40,625 nt of DNA from CAYZEZ01 sp964477295 (GCA_964477295.1 CAYZEZ010000006.1:1-40625); one strand, 5' to 3'. Numbered from the stretch's first letter, positions 1 through 8,781 are shown. Made by a program: numbers and translations. Notes: generated by a model not told the origin, from the letters alone.

Positions 1-805
1 AGATCTCCATCACTTTTTCCTGTTGTTTCAGGAATTCGGGTTCACTTAATGAAGCGGTAGCCACGGCAATGGTTGAAAGTGGTGTTTTCAACTCATGGGT
101 CATGTTGTTTATGAAATCTGTTTTCAGGTCAGAAAGTTTTTTAAGTTCAATAATGTTGCGTGCAGTAAAATAGAAGACCAGGATAACGATCAGGATGGTC
201 ACAAAGGCCAGGATAAGGGTGATGGTCATGTCCCGGTAAATAATTCCTGACTTATGTGTAAAGTCGATATAGAAATCGTACCTGATCTGAAAGAAATTGC
301 CAATGGTTTGATAGGAGTAAGCCTGGTAGGCTTCGGAATATATTTTGAAATCGGAAGTGGTATCAAGGTAGACCAGGTATTCTTTGTCAAATGATAGCAG
401 GTTAAGTTCTTTAATATAATAGCCCGATTTAAAATCGGTCTCGGCACCGGCATCTTCAAGGTATTGTTTTATAAAATCATTCGGTTTTACCTGGGAATGA
501 ATTAGTTGGGAGAATTTTGAAAGCACCTCCCTGTTGAACGTTTCTTCTTCTACTTCAGAAAAGACCTGTTCTCTTTTAATTAAACTTTTCCGGGCATAGG
601 TATCTGCAGCCCGGAAAAGTGAATCCAGGCCGGGCTCTTCCAACGTCTCCATAAAATTGACCATGGCTCTCTTGACCAGTCGTCCATAACGGTCATCGAA
701 CTGATCCTTTTTTGTCTTGTACATCTCGGAAATGGAATAATATTGTATCAGGATCAGGAGGATCACAGCAACCAGAGAGAACCATATGGCGATACGCGTT
801 TTCAC
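1..805 (-). CDS. Sensor histidine kinase, N-terminal part (cut by window edge)
   Basis: Reading the minus strand from a GTG at 805 gives about 268 codons running off the left edge. An in-frame TAG lies at 818-820 and no ATG lies between, so GTG 803-805 is the chosen start. A membrane segment at about residues 7-22 is followed by a roughly 165-residue extracytoplasmic sensor region, a second membrane segment at about 193-215, and a HisKA H-box reading NNMTHELKTPLSTI with the phospho-accepting His near residue 238. The family autophosphorylates this His and passes phosphate to a response regulator. The catalytic ATPase domain and any partner regulator lie outside the window. The signal sensed cannot be inferred. 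It is transcribed divergently from the secreted protein at 943, which may be a target, but that is only a guess from position. Confidence 0.88.
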   Translation of the reverse strand, partial: MKTRIAIWFSLVAVILLILIQYYSISEMYKTKKDQFDDRYGRLVKRAMVNFMETLEEPGLDSLFRAADTYARKSLIKREQVFSEVEEETFNREVLSKFSQLIHSQVKPNDFIKQYLEDAGAETDFKSGYYIKELNLLSFDKEYLVYLDTTSDFKIYSEAYQAYSYQTIGNFFQIRYDFYIDFTHKSGIIYRDMTITLILAFVTILIVILVFYFTARNIIELKKLSDLKTDFINNMTHELKTPLSTIAVATASLSEPEFLKQQEKVMEI

Positions 806-905
806 GTTAGCAAATGTCTAAATAAATTTAATATCAGCTACTTACAAGCATATTCGTTAACAAGGCATTAACACAGCATTAACAATGTTTAGCCGGATTA
901 CATGT

Positions 906-913
906 TAGTTTTG
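906..913 (+). promoter_or_regulatory. Putative -7 box (TANNTTTG) for the 943 gene
   Basis: TAGTTTTG matches the Bacteroidetes -7 consensus TANNTTTG and ends 29 bases before the ATG at 943. No clear TTG/TTTG -33 element is seen at the usual distance, so this rests on one box only. Confidence 0.4.
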
Positions 914-942
914 TATCAGCATCAAAATTAAAATTAAAAATC

Positions 943-1464
943 ATGAAAAAAGCATTGACGATAGTATGTGTTAGTTTTCTGGTACTCGCCTACCAGGGTT
1001 TTTCAGAACTGCAGGCACAGAGTTCCAAATCCAGTTCCTCCAGTTCATCCTCCAGGTCATCCTCAAGGGTGAGGTTACCCTCAACAGGTATTTCTTCTAC
1101 GTACGGCGATAGGGATTTTATTTATACTTCCTGGTCAAATCAGGACGAGGGCAGCTCACAGCTTTCATTAAGCAAGATGTTTGAACAGGAAACCGTATCA
1201 AAGGAGGGTAATTTTTCTGTGGAGGAGCATTACAATATGTTAAAAATATCCATTGAAGGTACAGTAAGGGAAGGTTCAATTAAGATCACCCTCTACTCCC
1301 CTGATGAGGAAGTATTTAAAGACCTGGAAATTGATTCCTCTGCAGATGTTCGCTGGACGAAAGTTTTTTCAGAGTATAAAGATGAGTATGTAGGGGAGTG
1401 GACCTATGAGATAGAGGCGGATGAGGTTACGGGGCATTATAACTTGAGTATAACGACTCATTAG
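943..1464 (+). CDS. Secreted Ser-rich protein of unknown function
   Basis: A 173-residue protein that I do not recognise. It starts with a classical signal peptide (residues 1 to about 26, ending QAQ), so it is exported. A low-complexity tract of Ser with a few Lys and Arg follows (about residues 27-43). The remaining roughly 125 residues are acidic, with alternating hydrophobic and polar residues, and look like a small beta-sandwich domain (for example EGTVREGSIKITLYSPD and WTYEIEADEVTGHYNLSI). There is no lipobox Cys and no sorting tail, so a periplasmic location is most likely. It has its own -7 box and a downstream hairpin, which points to a single-gene transcript. The function is unknown. 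The divergent histidine kinase is the only contextual clue. Confidence 0.8.
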   Translation: MKKALTIVCVSFLVLAYQGFSELQAQSSKSSSSSSSSRSSSRVRLPSTGISSTYGDRDFIYTSWSNQDEGSSQLSLSKMFEQETVSKEGNFSVEEHYNMLKISIEGTVREGSIKITLYSPDEEVFKDLEIDSSADVRWTKVFSEYKDEYVGEWTYEIEADEVTGHYNLSITTH

Positions 1465-1560
1465 GTAGAAATGATCTTAGGTTCTTCGTTCTTCGTTGAT
1501 TGTGGGAGATGGGTGTAAAAGAATAGGCATTTTACGATAATGTCGGATACTATGCATAAA

Positions 1561-1588
1561 GGGATAAAGTAACATTTATCCCTTTTTT
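1561..1588 (+). terminator. Probable rho-independent terminator after the 943 gene
   Basis: GGGATAAA (1561-1568) and TTTATCCC (1575-1582) form an 8-bp stem with a 6-base loop, followed directly by six T residues (1583-1588). It lies about 100 bases after the stop codon of the 943 gene. Confidence 0.6.
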
Positions 1589-1596
1589 AATTCAGT

Positions 1597-1627
1597 TTTT
1601 TAAGGTCACAATTTGTGACCTTAAAAA
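1597..1627. promoter_or_regulatory. 31-bp palindrome upstream of the ORF6N gene, probable operator
   Basis: Two perfect 15-base arms (core AAGGTCACAA / TTGTGACCTT) flank a single central T at 1612. It is not followed by a clear T-tract beyond the arms and sits directly upstream of the ORF6N gene, which favours a binding site for a dimeric regulator over a terminator. ORF6N domains are found in DNA-binding phage-type proteins, so autoregulation is a reasonable but untested idea. Confidence 0.55.
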
Positions 1628-1742
1628 TAGAATTATAAATTGGTGATAAACAAAGTGATTTGTTATGGATAAGAACTCTGATGTTATGGTTCCTGAAGAA
1701 ATAATAATGGATAAAATCTATCTAATAAGGAATTAAAAAATA

Positions 1743-2222
1743 ATGTTAGATACTGATTTGGCGAAATTATATGGAGTAGAAACAAAGGTATTAAAGCAGG
1801 CTGTGAGACGACACAATAAACGTTTCCCAGGTGACTTTATGATTAAATTAATCCTGGAAGAACATAATGAATTAAAACAGCACTTTGGAAAATTATCTCG
1901 AGGCGGACACTCAAAATATCCTCCTTTTGCATTTACTGAGCAAGGAATCGCGATGCTGTCTAGTATTTTAAACAGTGAGCAAGCAATCATGGTAAATATT
2001 CAAATTATCAGAATTTTTACCCGTCTGAGGGAATTGCTATCATCGCACAGAGAATTACTCGAAAAACTTGATAGTATTGAATTTAAATTAGCTGAACATG
2101 ACCAGAAAATATCATTGATTTTCGAATATATAAAGCAACTCGAGGATGCCAGACAGGAAGAATTAGAGAAAGGTGAAAGAGCAATTATTAAAGGATTTCA
2201 ATTGGAGGAATCAGAAAAATAA
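1743..2222 (+). CDS. ORF6N domain protein with its N-terminus cut off by a stop codon
   Basis: The 159-residue product carries the ORF6N domain pattern: MLDTDLAKLYGVETKVLKQAV, a FPGDFM segment, FTEQGIAMLSSILNS, and a C-terminal coiled-coil-like tail rich in Glu and Lys. These domains occur in phage antirepressor-like and chromosomal regulators and are thought to bind DNA. An upstream ATG at 1665 is in the same frame and encodes a typical family start (VPEEIIMDKIYLIRN), but it is broken by TAA at 1734-1736, exactly where relatives usually have Gln in an RGQKVMLD-like segment. Translation may restart at ATG 1743, giving a protein short by about 25 residues, or the gene may be dead. I saw no strong ribosome binding site before 1743. 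A perfect palindrome lies upstream. Confidence 0.75.
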   Translation: MLDTDLAKLYGVETKVLKQAVRRHNKRFPGDFMIKLILEEHNELKQHFGKLSRGGHSKYPPFAFTEQGIAMLSSILNSEQAIMVNIQIIRIFTRLRELLSSHRELLEKLDSIEFKLAEHDQKISLIFEYIKQLEDARQEELEKGERAIIKGFQLEESEK

Positions 2223-2278
2223 GCCTGGATGATATTCATTAGTACTATCTCTACAACTTTCTTTGATTGGGAAAATAC

Positions 2279-3967
2279 CTATTTTTTCTGGATTTTAGTC
2301 CATGAATCCCGAAGCGCAACCGTTCTGTTAAACACAAGCTTTCCGGCATCTGAGTCAGGATCAACACAAAAATAACCCAGCCGTTGAAACTGGAATTTCG
2401 CACCCGGAGCTGAGTCTTTCAGCCCGGGTTCGCAGTATGCAGTGATCGTTTTCAGAGATTCCGGATTCAGGTTTGATCTGAAATCTTTGCCTTCTTCTGC
2501 TTCATCCGGGTTTTCAGTAATAAATAGCCTGTCGTATAGCCGAACCTCAGCTGGAATGGCATGTTGCGCTGATACCCAGTGCAGTGTCCCTTTCACTTTT
2601 CGGGTTGATTCTGATCCACCGCTTCTGGTCTCAGGATCATAGGTGCACCTGATTTCGGTGATTTTCCCCGAAGTTTCCCTGATCACCTCTTCACATTTGA
2701 TGATGTAGGCACTTTTCAGCCTGACTTCCCTTCCCGGTGCCAGCCTGAAAAATTTTCCGGGAGGATCTTCCATGAAATCATTCTGTTCAATATATACCTC
2801 TTTGCAAAATGGGATCTTACGGCTTCCCATGCTCTCATCCTCAGGATTATTTGTGGTTTCCATCCATTCAGTCTGCTCATCGGGATAATTGGTAATCAAC
2901 AACTTCAGAGGATCCAACACCACCATCACCCGGGTAGATTTTTTATTCAGGTCTTCCCTGATACTGTGTTCAAGCAAACCAACATCAATTACGCCATCCA
3001 CCTTGGTTACCCCAACGGCCTCGGCGAAATTTCTTATCGATTCAGGTGTGTATCCGCGTCTCCTCAATCCTGATATAGTAGGCATTCTCGGATCATCCCA
3101 TCCATTAACCAGGTTTTCCTGGACGAGCTGAAGCAGTTTCCTCTTGCTCATCACCGTGTAGTTGAGGTTAAGCCGGGCAAATTCATACTGATAAGGCCGG
3201 TAATCACCGGTTTTTAATTCATCGACAAGCCAGTCGTACAAGGGGCGATGGACCTCAAACTCAAGAGTACAGATCGAGTGTGTGACCCCTTCGAAATAAT
3301 CCGATTGTCCATGGGCGAAATCATACATCGGGTAAATGCACCATTCGTCGCCGGTTCGGTGATGGGATGCATGCTTGATCCTGTAGATGACAGGATCGCG
3401 CATGTGCATGTTGGGTGAGGCCATATCAATCTTTGCCCGCAACACATGTGTCCCTTCGTCAAATTCACCCTGCTTCATTTTTTCAAATAATTCAAGGTTT
3501 TCCCCCACCGACCGGGTACGGCATGGACTTTCAACTCCAGGCAGGGTGAGTGTCCCACGCTGTTCACTTATAGCTTCTACCGATTGGTCATCCACATAAG
3601 CTTTCCCGTCTTTGATAAGCTGAACGGCAAAATCATATAACTGTCCGAAATAATCAGAGGCATAAAATTCCCTGTTTTCCCAATCGAAACCCAGCCACCT
3701 GACATCTTCCTTAATGGAATCAACATATTCAACATCTTCCTTTACCGGGTTGGTATCATCGAATCGGAGGTTGCATTTACCATTATACTTCCCGGCCAGC
3801 CCGAAATTAAGGCAGATCGATTTGGCATGACCGATGTGCAGGTATCCGTTGGGTTCCGGAGGGAAACGGGTATGAACAGGTTTGTTATATTTGCCTGTTT
3901 TCAGATCCTCTTCAATAATGGTTTCAATGAAGTTGAGTGATTTGGATTCCCTGGTTGTTTCGTTCAT
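2279..3967 (-). CDS. glnS: Glutaminyl-tRNA synthetase
   Basis: Cytoplasmic class I aminoacyl-tRNA synthetase that charges tRNA(Gln) with glutamine using ATP. The frame can be opened to a GTG at 3991 (570 residues), but ATG 3967 (562 residues) is preferred because a promoter -7 box overlaps the GTG. The class I signature is clear: PPEPNGYLHIGHAKSIC (HIGH at residues 44-47) and a KMSKS-equivalent VMSKRK near residue 272. The sequence FDDTNPVKE and the C-terminal anticodon-binding beta-barrels fit GlnRS rather than GluRS, and the length is normal for bacterial GlnRS. It stands alone, divergent from folB. Its presence implies direct glutaminylation in this organism. Confidence 0.96.
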   Translation of the reverse strand: MNETTRESKSLNFIETIIEEDLKTGKYNKPVHTRFPPEPNGYLHIGHAKSICLNFGLAGKYNGKCNLRFDDTNPVKEDVEYVDSIKEDVRWLGFDWENREFYASDYFGQLYDFAVQLIKDGKAYVDDQSVEAISEQRGTLTLPGVESPCRTRSVGENLELFEKMKQGEFDEGTHVLRAKIDMASPNMHMRDPVIYRIKHASHHRTGDEWCIYPMYDFAHGQSDYFEGVTHSICTLEFEVHRPLYDWLVDELKTGDYRPYQYEFARLNLNYTVMSKRKLLQLVQENLVNGWDDPRMPTISGLRRRGYTPESIRNFAEAVGVTKVDGVIDVGLLEHSIREDLNKKSTRVMVVLDPLKLLITNYPDEQTEWMETTNNPEDESMGSRKIPFCKEVYIEQNDFMEDPPGKFFRLAPGREVRLKSAYIIKCEEVIRETSGKITEIRCTYDPETRSGGSESTRKVKGTLHWVSAQHAIPAEVRLYDRLFITENPDEAEEGKDFRSNLNPESLKTITAYCEPGLKDSAPGAKFQFQRLGYFCVDPDSDAGKLVFNRTVALRDSWTKIQKK

Positions 3968-3990
3968 TTCCAATGTATCTGATGAGGTCA

Positions 3991-4021
3991 CAAATTTAGG
4001 TGGAAAAAACCGTTACTGCAA
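3991..4021 (-). promoter_or_regulatory. glnS promoter (TTG - 20 bp - TAAATTTG)
   Basis: On the minus strand, TTG (4019-4021), a 20-base spacer and TAAATTTG (3991-3998) match the Bacteroidetes primary sigma promoter (-33 TTG/TTTG, -7 TANNTTTG). The last G of the -7 box is the first base of the GTG at 3991, so transcription must start downstream of that GTG. This makes ATG 3967 the likely start codon. Confidence 0.65.
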
Positions 4022-4138
4022 TTCCTTACCTGTTCCTTTTAAACACCTGATTTGAAACAGCACTATTGAAACTGGAAAAGATTTGTTATTTGTTATTTGT
4101 TTTTTGAGATTTGTATTGAAACTTATCTGACAGAACAA

Positions 4139-4492
4139 ATGGGACTGATCCGGATTGAGAATATGGAATTCTATGCTTTTCACGGGCATTACCGGGAAGA
4201 GCAGATTGTAGGTAATAAGTTTTTGGTCGACCTGTCTGTTGAGACCGACATGTCGGTCCCGGCCGATTCAGATAACCTGAAAGATGCCATAAATTACCAG
4301 GTTGCTTACCGGTTGGTAAAAGAAGAGATGGAGAAAAAATCGAACCTCCTGGAACACATTGCAAAACGGATACTGGATGCCATTTACAATCAATTTACCG
4401 GGATCGAAAGGGTGACCGTTAAGGTATCAAAAATGAATCCTCCAATGGGTGGGGGAAGGATTGACCGGGTCAGTGTAATCCTTACACGGTGA
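4139..4492 (+). CDS. folB: Dihydroneopterin aldolase
   Basis: A 117-residue protein matching FolB, which converts 7,8-dihydroneopterin to 6-hydroxymethyl-7,8-dihydropterin and glycolaldehyde in folate synthesis. Seen directly: IRIENMEFYAFHGHYREEQIVGN at the N-terminus with the substrate-site Glu, a central INYQVAY, the LLEHIAKRI helix, and the C-terminal VKVSKMNPPMGG. The length is standard. The frame extends upstream to an ATG at 4097, but family members begin just before the IRIENM strand, so ATG 4139 is chosen. The upstream DNA contains a short TTTGTTA tandem repeat. The stop codon overlaps the start region of the next small gene, which suggests co-transcription. Confidence 0.92.
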   Translation: MGLIRIENMEFYAFHGHYREEQIVGNKFLVDLSVETDMSVPADSDNLKDAINYQVAYRLVKEEMEKKSNLLEHIAKRILDAIYNQFTGIERVTVKVSKMNPPMGGGRIDRVSVILTR

Positions 4493-4494
4493 GC

Positions 4495-4674
4495 ATGGCG
4501 AGAGTATCAGAAATAAAAAGTTGTCCCAAATGCGGGAAGGAATTTGAATGTTTCTCAGTTGATGACTGCTGGTGTGAAAATTACCAGATCCTCAGGAAAG
4601 ATTACCTCGAAATAATTCACAAGTATGATGATTGCCTTTGTGCTGAATGCCTGAAAGAGTATGCGGAGGAATGA
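4495..4674 (+). CDS. Small Cys-rich CWC-type protein
   Basis: A 59-residue protein starting at ATG 4495; a GTG at 4489 overlapping the folB stop is an alternative. Eight Cys residues lie in CPKCGKEFEC, CWC and CLCAEC clusters, the pattern of the cysteine-rich CWC family, and probably bind zinc. It is cytoplasmic because it has no signal peptide. Its role is unknown. It follows folB closely enough to share a transcript. The call rests on motif spacing only. Confidence 0.78.
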   Translation: MARVSEIKSCPKCGKEFECFSVDDCWCENYQILRKDYLEIIHKYDDCLCAECLKEYAEE

Positions 4675-4803
4675 TCACACACAGACCTGACTTCCGGGTG
4701 GCGATTGTAACCTCAGCAAATACCATTATTCCAATAATCTTTAATTGTTATGACAGGAGCACCTGAATTACTGCACTTAAATTCAAATACTTTGCCTAAA
4801 TTT

Positions 4804-4834
4804 TTGGCTGGGGGGAAAGATATTAATAAATTTA
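4804..4834 (+). promoter_or_regulatory. Putative promoter of the ELWxxDGT-repeat gene
   Basis: TTG (4804-4806), a 20-base spacer and TAAATTTA (4827-4834) match the Bacteroidetes promoter with one mismatch in the last base of the -7 box. The predicted leader is about 50 bases to the ATG at 4893. Confidence 0.4.
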
Positions 4835-4892
4835 ATTCTGGATATGTAACCAATTTATTCATCAAAACACACTTATAACAAAACAAAGCCTT

Positions 4893-7800
4893 ATGAAAAA
4901 ACTTTTTCTCTTTCTTGCTTTGGCAAGCATTTCAACTTTTTTGCTTGCCCAACCTGAACTGGTCTGGGATATTGACCAAAGAGTCGATTCTTCTTTTAGC
5001 AGCAATCCCCAGAATGGGGTTGAAGCGGACGGAAAACTTTATTTTGTTGCAGGGGACTTTACTCATGGCAATCAAATATGGGTTACCGATGGAGATACGG
5101 CACGTCGTATTACAAATATTTCAGGTAATCCACATGGATACGGACCGCATAGTCTGGTTCCATTCAAAGGGAAACTATTTTTTGTATATAATGATGGCCT
5201 TCATGGGAATGAAATCTGGGTCACTGACGGTACCGAAGAGGGTACGGAATTATTCATTGATATTAATCCATTGTACGATGAAAACTGGGTTCCCAAATGG
5301 CAGGTTCTCGGCGATACCATGTATTTTGTTGCCGATGATGGCATTCATGGCGATGAGATATGGTATACCGACGGTACTGTTGCCGGGACCAGAATGCTCG
5401 CAGACCTGTTGGGGGGATCAGGTATACCCATGCAACTTTTTGATGCCTTCAAATTTAAAGGCAAAACATTCCTGGCTACATATTTCGGATTCTATACAAC
5501 ACAGGGTACAGCAGAAACCACTGAAAAGGTGATCCCAATCTGGAATTCGAGCAACAATCTTCCTCATGCCGTTTTTAATGACTCAATATATTTCGGCGGG
5601 GAGATGCAGGGTGATAACGTCGGGGTTGAGCTATATAAATCGGATGGCACTGTAGAAGGTACTCAACTGGTCGCAGACCTGAACACAGGAACCCCGCATT
5701 CCTATCCAAAAGACTTTGTACTGGTCGGGGATACCTTGTATTTTGTCGCCTATACAGATACAGGAAATGTAAACCTTTATCTTACAGATGGCTCTGCAGC
5801 CGGAACAAAACCGGTTAAGATCATCAGGCCGGGAACCTCTTCGGCCGACATAGGTATGGGGCCTGCTCTTAATGGAAAATTGATATTTACTGCAGTGGAT
5901 GATGATAATGGTAATGAACTCTGGATCACAGACGGTACTGAAGATGGAACAAAGGTCATAAAAAATATTGTATCTGGAGCTGGCGGCAGCTACCCCAATG
6001 AATTCGTCCTGATCGGTGATAAAATATATTTTAAGGCATATACTTCATCAACAGGATATGAATTATGGGAGACCGACGGGACAGAAGGAGAAACTTTTCA
6101 GACAAAATCATTTTATCCTGGTTCCATATCTGGCGTTTCATATATATATAATATTGACAATCAGCTTATCTTATCAGCCACCTCACCAAATTATGGTGGT
6201 GAAATATGGTTCGGAAATATTACTAATGATGATTTCGAGGTATTCAATATTGCTAGCGGAACCTATGGCTCTAATCCTACGGTAATTTGTGAATTCGACG
6301 GCAAACTGATCATCGAAGCACAAACCCTGGAATTTGGAAAAGAACTCTGGGCGTATGATACACTTGCAATGACCATGACTATGCTTGGGGACCTCAAGAC
6401 CGGATGGGGTACAGGTTCCTATCCACAATTTTATTCCCTGGATGCACATTACGTCTATTTCAGGGCCTACGATGATAATTCAGTTATACAGCTCTATAGA
6501 ACCGACGGTACTACTGACGGTACCAAGCAAATCACCTCTTTCGTTGGTAGTACTTACTGGACCTCCAAGGTTGTTGGACTGGGTGATTACGATTATTTCT
6601 TGATGAATGGACCTGATGGGAATGAATTATATAAAACGCTTGGTGAACCTGACGATGCCGTAATGGTTAAAGACATTTATGCCGGAACAACCAGAGGTGT
6701 AACGGGTGAGATAGTTGTCCTAGATTCCCTGCTCTATTTTGCAGCTGACGACGGTAATACAGGGGGGTATGCTCTGTGGAGAAGCAACGGAACCGACGCT
6801 GGCACTTTCCTTGTCAGGGATGTATACCTGGGCCTGGATGAAAATATTGCTCCGGCATATATGATGGCCGATTCAAACAACATCTATTTCCAGATGTATG
6901 ATGGCGGGGTCTATGGGTATGAATTATATATCAGTGATGGTACTACTGATGGTACACATCTTTTTAAAGACATCTGGACGGGTCCAAATAGTTCCGGGGC
7001 GCAGCCTCAGATCACATTGGATACATTAACGTTTTTTACTGCCGCGACTTCTAACGAAGGCAAAGAACTCTGGGTGGCTGACGGGGACAGCGCCAGGTTC
7101 CTGGGAGACATTAACCAGGGAACCGGAGACTCCGATCCATATAATTTCAAGGTTATTGACGGTACCGTTTACTTCCAGGCAAAAAGGGGAGTATTAGGAG
7201 ATGGCCTGTATAAATTTGAAGGAGATACCATCGTTGAGGTATTGGCAGATATCGGTTATGATTTCGACGTGCATGACTATGCACTGGCGAACGGTCATTT
7301 GATGATTGTAAATTTCATTGCCAGTCAGGTAAAATATGAACTATGGCAGGTGAATGAAACTGGTTGTGGTCTGACCAGGTTAAATGATATGTACCCGTTC
7401 CTCAACTCACAGGACACATACGGAAATCATGATTCGAAAAATCTCTTTCAGATTGCGAATACGCTTTATTATCAATCAAAAAACTCTGCAGCAGGTATAG
7501 AGTTGTTTAAGTATACCCCGGAAGTGGAAGAGGTATTTGCCATAACCATGGTGGATACAACATTCTGTGCCGGAGGCGGAGTCTGGCTCACCTATGATTT
7601 TACCTGTTCTTTTGAAAGCGAAAATACATTTTTCATTGAGCTTAGTGATGTCACAGGTAGTTTTGCAGCAGCTACTACATTCGACTCCGTTATAAATGTA
7701 TCTGAAAGTGCAGGTGATCTTGAATTCACATTACCGATCGACCTGGTAGAATCAAACCATTACAGGGTCAGGTTAAAATCTACCCTGCCTGAACTGTTTT

Positions 7801-8732
7801 CGGCCGATAACGGATACGACCTGACCATGGGTAATAGTATGACATATTTTGATACGGTTTACATATGCCAGGGAGACAGCGTTTTGATCGATGGGGTTTA
7901 TATAAAGACAAATGGTCAGTATACAGGAGATTTTACAGGATTTTTCGGTTGTGACAGTATTCGGGAAACGATAATTTATATCGAAAATCCTCCGAATGTT
8001 AGTTTCACGTATTATATTGACACAATGCCTGTTTGTGACGGGCAGGCACTCGAATTTTCTATAGATAATTTTGTGGCGGTAGATTCTTTCAGGATAGAAA
8101 CATTCAGGCTTGTCGCCAATAATGAAAACCTGACATTTACTTATGATTCAGATGATCCTGAACTTGCTGTGTTTGCTACAGGATATAAAGGTAATGCAGC
8201 TTGTATGGGTACGGATAAGATTGTTCTGAAGGATAGAACCATCACTAATGTGCTTATGGGGGTACCTGAGATCGATCAGCAAACTGTAACAGTTGCTGTT
8301 GCCAGCATGCCTGATATGGTGGACACCTGGTACTGGATCTGGGGAGATGGTACTTATACCTACACGCAAGATCCGGGAAGTCATACCTATTCTGCAGGAG
8401 GAACTTCTAGAATCTGTCTGATCGGGGAGAACTCCTGTGATGCAGATACAAGTTGTGTGGATGTTGAAATATTTAATATATCTGTCCCGGGACTTGAAAG
8501 CTCACTGGTGAAAGTATACCCGAATCCGGCTACCGATCGTTTCGTGATCGAAAATGGCGATTGTGAAAGCCGGATCCTGATTTACAATGTGTCGGGAGTG
8601 GAGGTCCTTACTTTAGAACTGAAGGCCAATGAACGATATGAGGTTAATGAGAAACTGGAGCCGGGAGTATATTTTGTACGGGCAGAAACAAGCACCGACG
8701 AAACCGGACAGATGAAACTGATCATTCAATAG
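4893..8732 (+). CDS. ELWxxDGT-repeat secreted protein with T9SS sorting domain
   Basis: A 1279-residue exported protein. A signal peptide (about 1-19, ending LLAQ) is followed by about 18 repeats of a 45-50-residue unit whose most conserved part reads ELW-x-TDGT-x-x-GT. They centre near residues 63, 105, 155, 200, 247, 295, 345, 392, 439, 486, 533, 578, 627, 678, 726, 772, 817 and 871; several are degenerate, such as FYTTQGT and LYKTLGE. Residues about 880-1100 look like Ig-type modules with a CQGDSVLIDG motif. Residues about 1110-1190 resemble a PKD-type domain (WYWIWGDGTYTYT). The end is a type IX sorting domain (VKVYPNPATDRFVIEN ... GVYFVRAET ... MKLIIQ), so the protein is expected on the cell surface or released. 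Repeats of this kind are predicted to form beta-propeller-like blades. The ligand is unknown. Confidence 0.9.
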   Translation: MKKLFLFLALASISTFLLAQPELVWDIDQRVDSSFSSNPQNGVEADGKLYFVAGDFTHGNQIWVTDGDTARRITNISGNPHGYGPHSLVPFKGKLFFVYNDGLHGNEIWVTDGTEEGTELFIDINPLYDENWVPKWQVLGDTMYFVADDGIHGDEIWYTDGTVAGTRMLADLLGGSGIPMQLFDAFKFKGKTFLATYFGFYTTQGTAETTEKVIPIWNSSNNLPHAVFNDSIYFGGEMQGDNVGVELYKSDGTVEGTQLVADLNTGTPHSYPKDFVLVGDTLYFVAYTDTGNVNLYLTDGSAAGTKPVKIIRPGTSSADIGMGPALNGKLIFTAVDDDNGNELWITDGTEDGTKVIKNIVSGAGGSYPNEFVLIGDKIYFKAYTSSTGYELWETDGTEGETFQTKSFYPGSISGVSYIYNIDNQLILSATSPNYGGEIWFGNITNDDFEVFNIASGTYGSNPTVICEFDGKLIIEAQTLEFGKELWAYDTLAMTMTMLGDLKTGWGTGSYPQFYSLDAHYVYFRAYDDNSVIQLYRTDGTTDGTKQITSFVGSTYWTSKVVGLGDYDYFLMNGPDGNELYKTLGEPDDAVMVKDIYAGTTRGVTGEIVVLDSLLYFAADDGNTGGYALWRSNGTDAGTFLVRDVYLGLDENIAPAYMMADSNNIYFQMYDGGVYGYELYISDGTTDGTHLFKDIWTGPNSSGAQPQITLDTLTFFTAATSNEGKELWVADGDSARFLGDINQGTGDSDPYNFKVIDGTVYFQAKRGVLGDGLYKFEGDTIVEVLADIGYDFDVHDYALANGHLMIVNFIASQVKYELWQVNETGCGLTRLNDMYPFLNSQDTYGNHDSKNLFQIANTLYYQSKNSAAGIELFKYTPEVEEVFAITMVDTTFCAGGGVWLTYDFTCSFESENTFFIELSDVTGSFAAATTFDSVINVSESAGDLEFTLPIDLVESNHYRVRLKSTLPELFSADNGYDLTMGNSMTYFDTVYICQGDSVLIDGVYIKTNGQYTGDFTGFFGCDSIRETIIYIENPPNVSFTYYIDTMPVCDGQALEFSIDNFVAVDSFRIETFRLVANNENLTFTYDSDDPELAVFATGYKGNAACMGTDKIVLKDRTITNVLMGVPEIDQQTVTVAVASMPDMVDTWYWIWGDGTYTYTQDPGSHTYSAGGTSRICLIGENSCDADTSCVDVEIFNISVPGLESSLVKVYPNPATDRFVIENGDCESRILIYNVSGVEVLTLELKANERYEVNEKLEPGVYFVRAETSTDETGQMKLIIQ

Positions 8733-8781
8733 ATCTGCAAATCATTTATAAGGAAGCCGTCTTAAAAGGTACGATTAGGTC

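Noticed and set aside
1481..1498. GTTCTTC tandem repeat after the 943 gene
   Set aside because: Only about two and a half units; too short to call a repeat element.
4087..4110. Short TTTGTTA tandem repeat before folB
   Set aside because: Two to three units only; looks like simple AT-rich sequence, and no promoter match was found in it.
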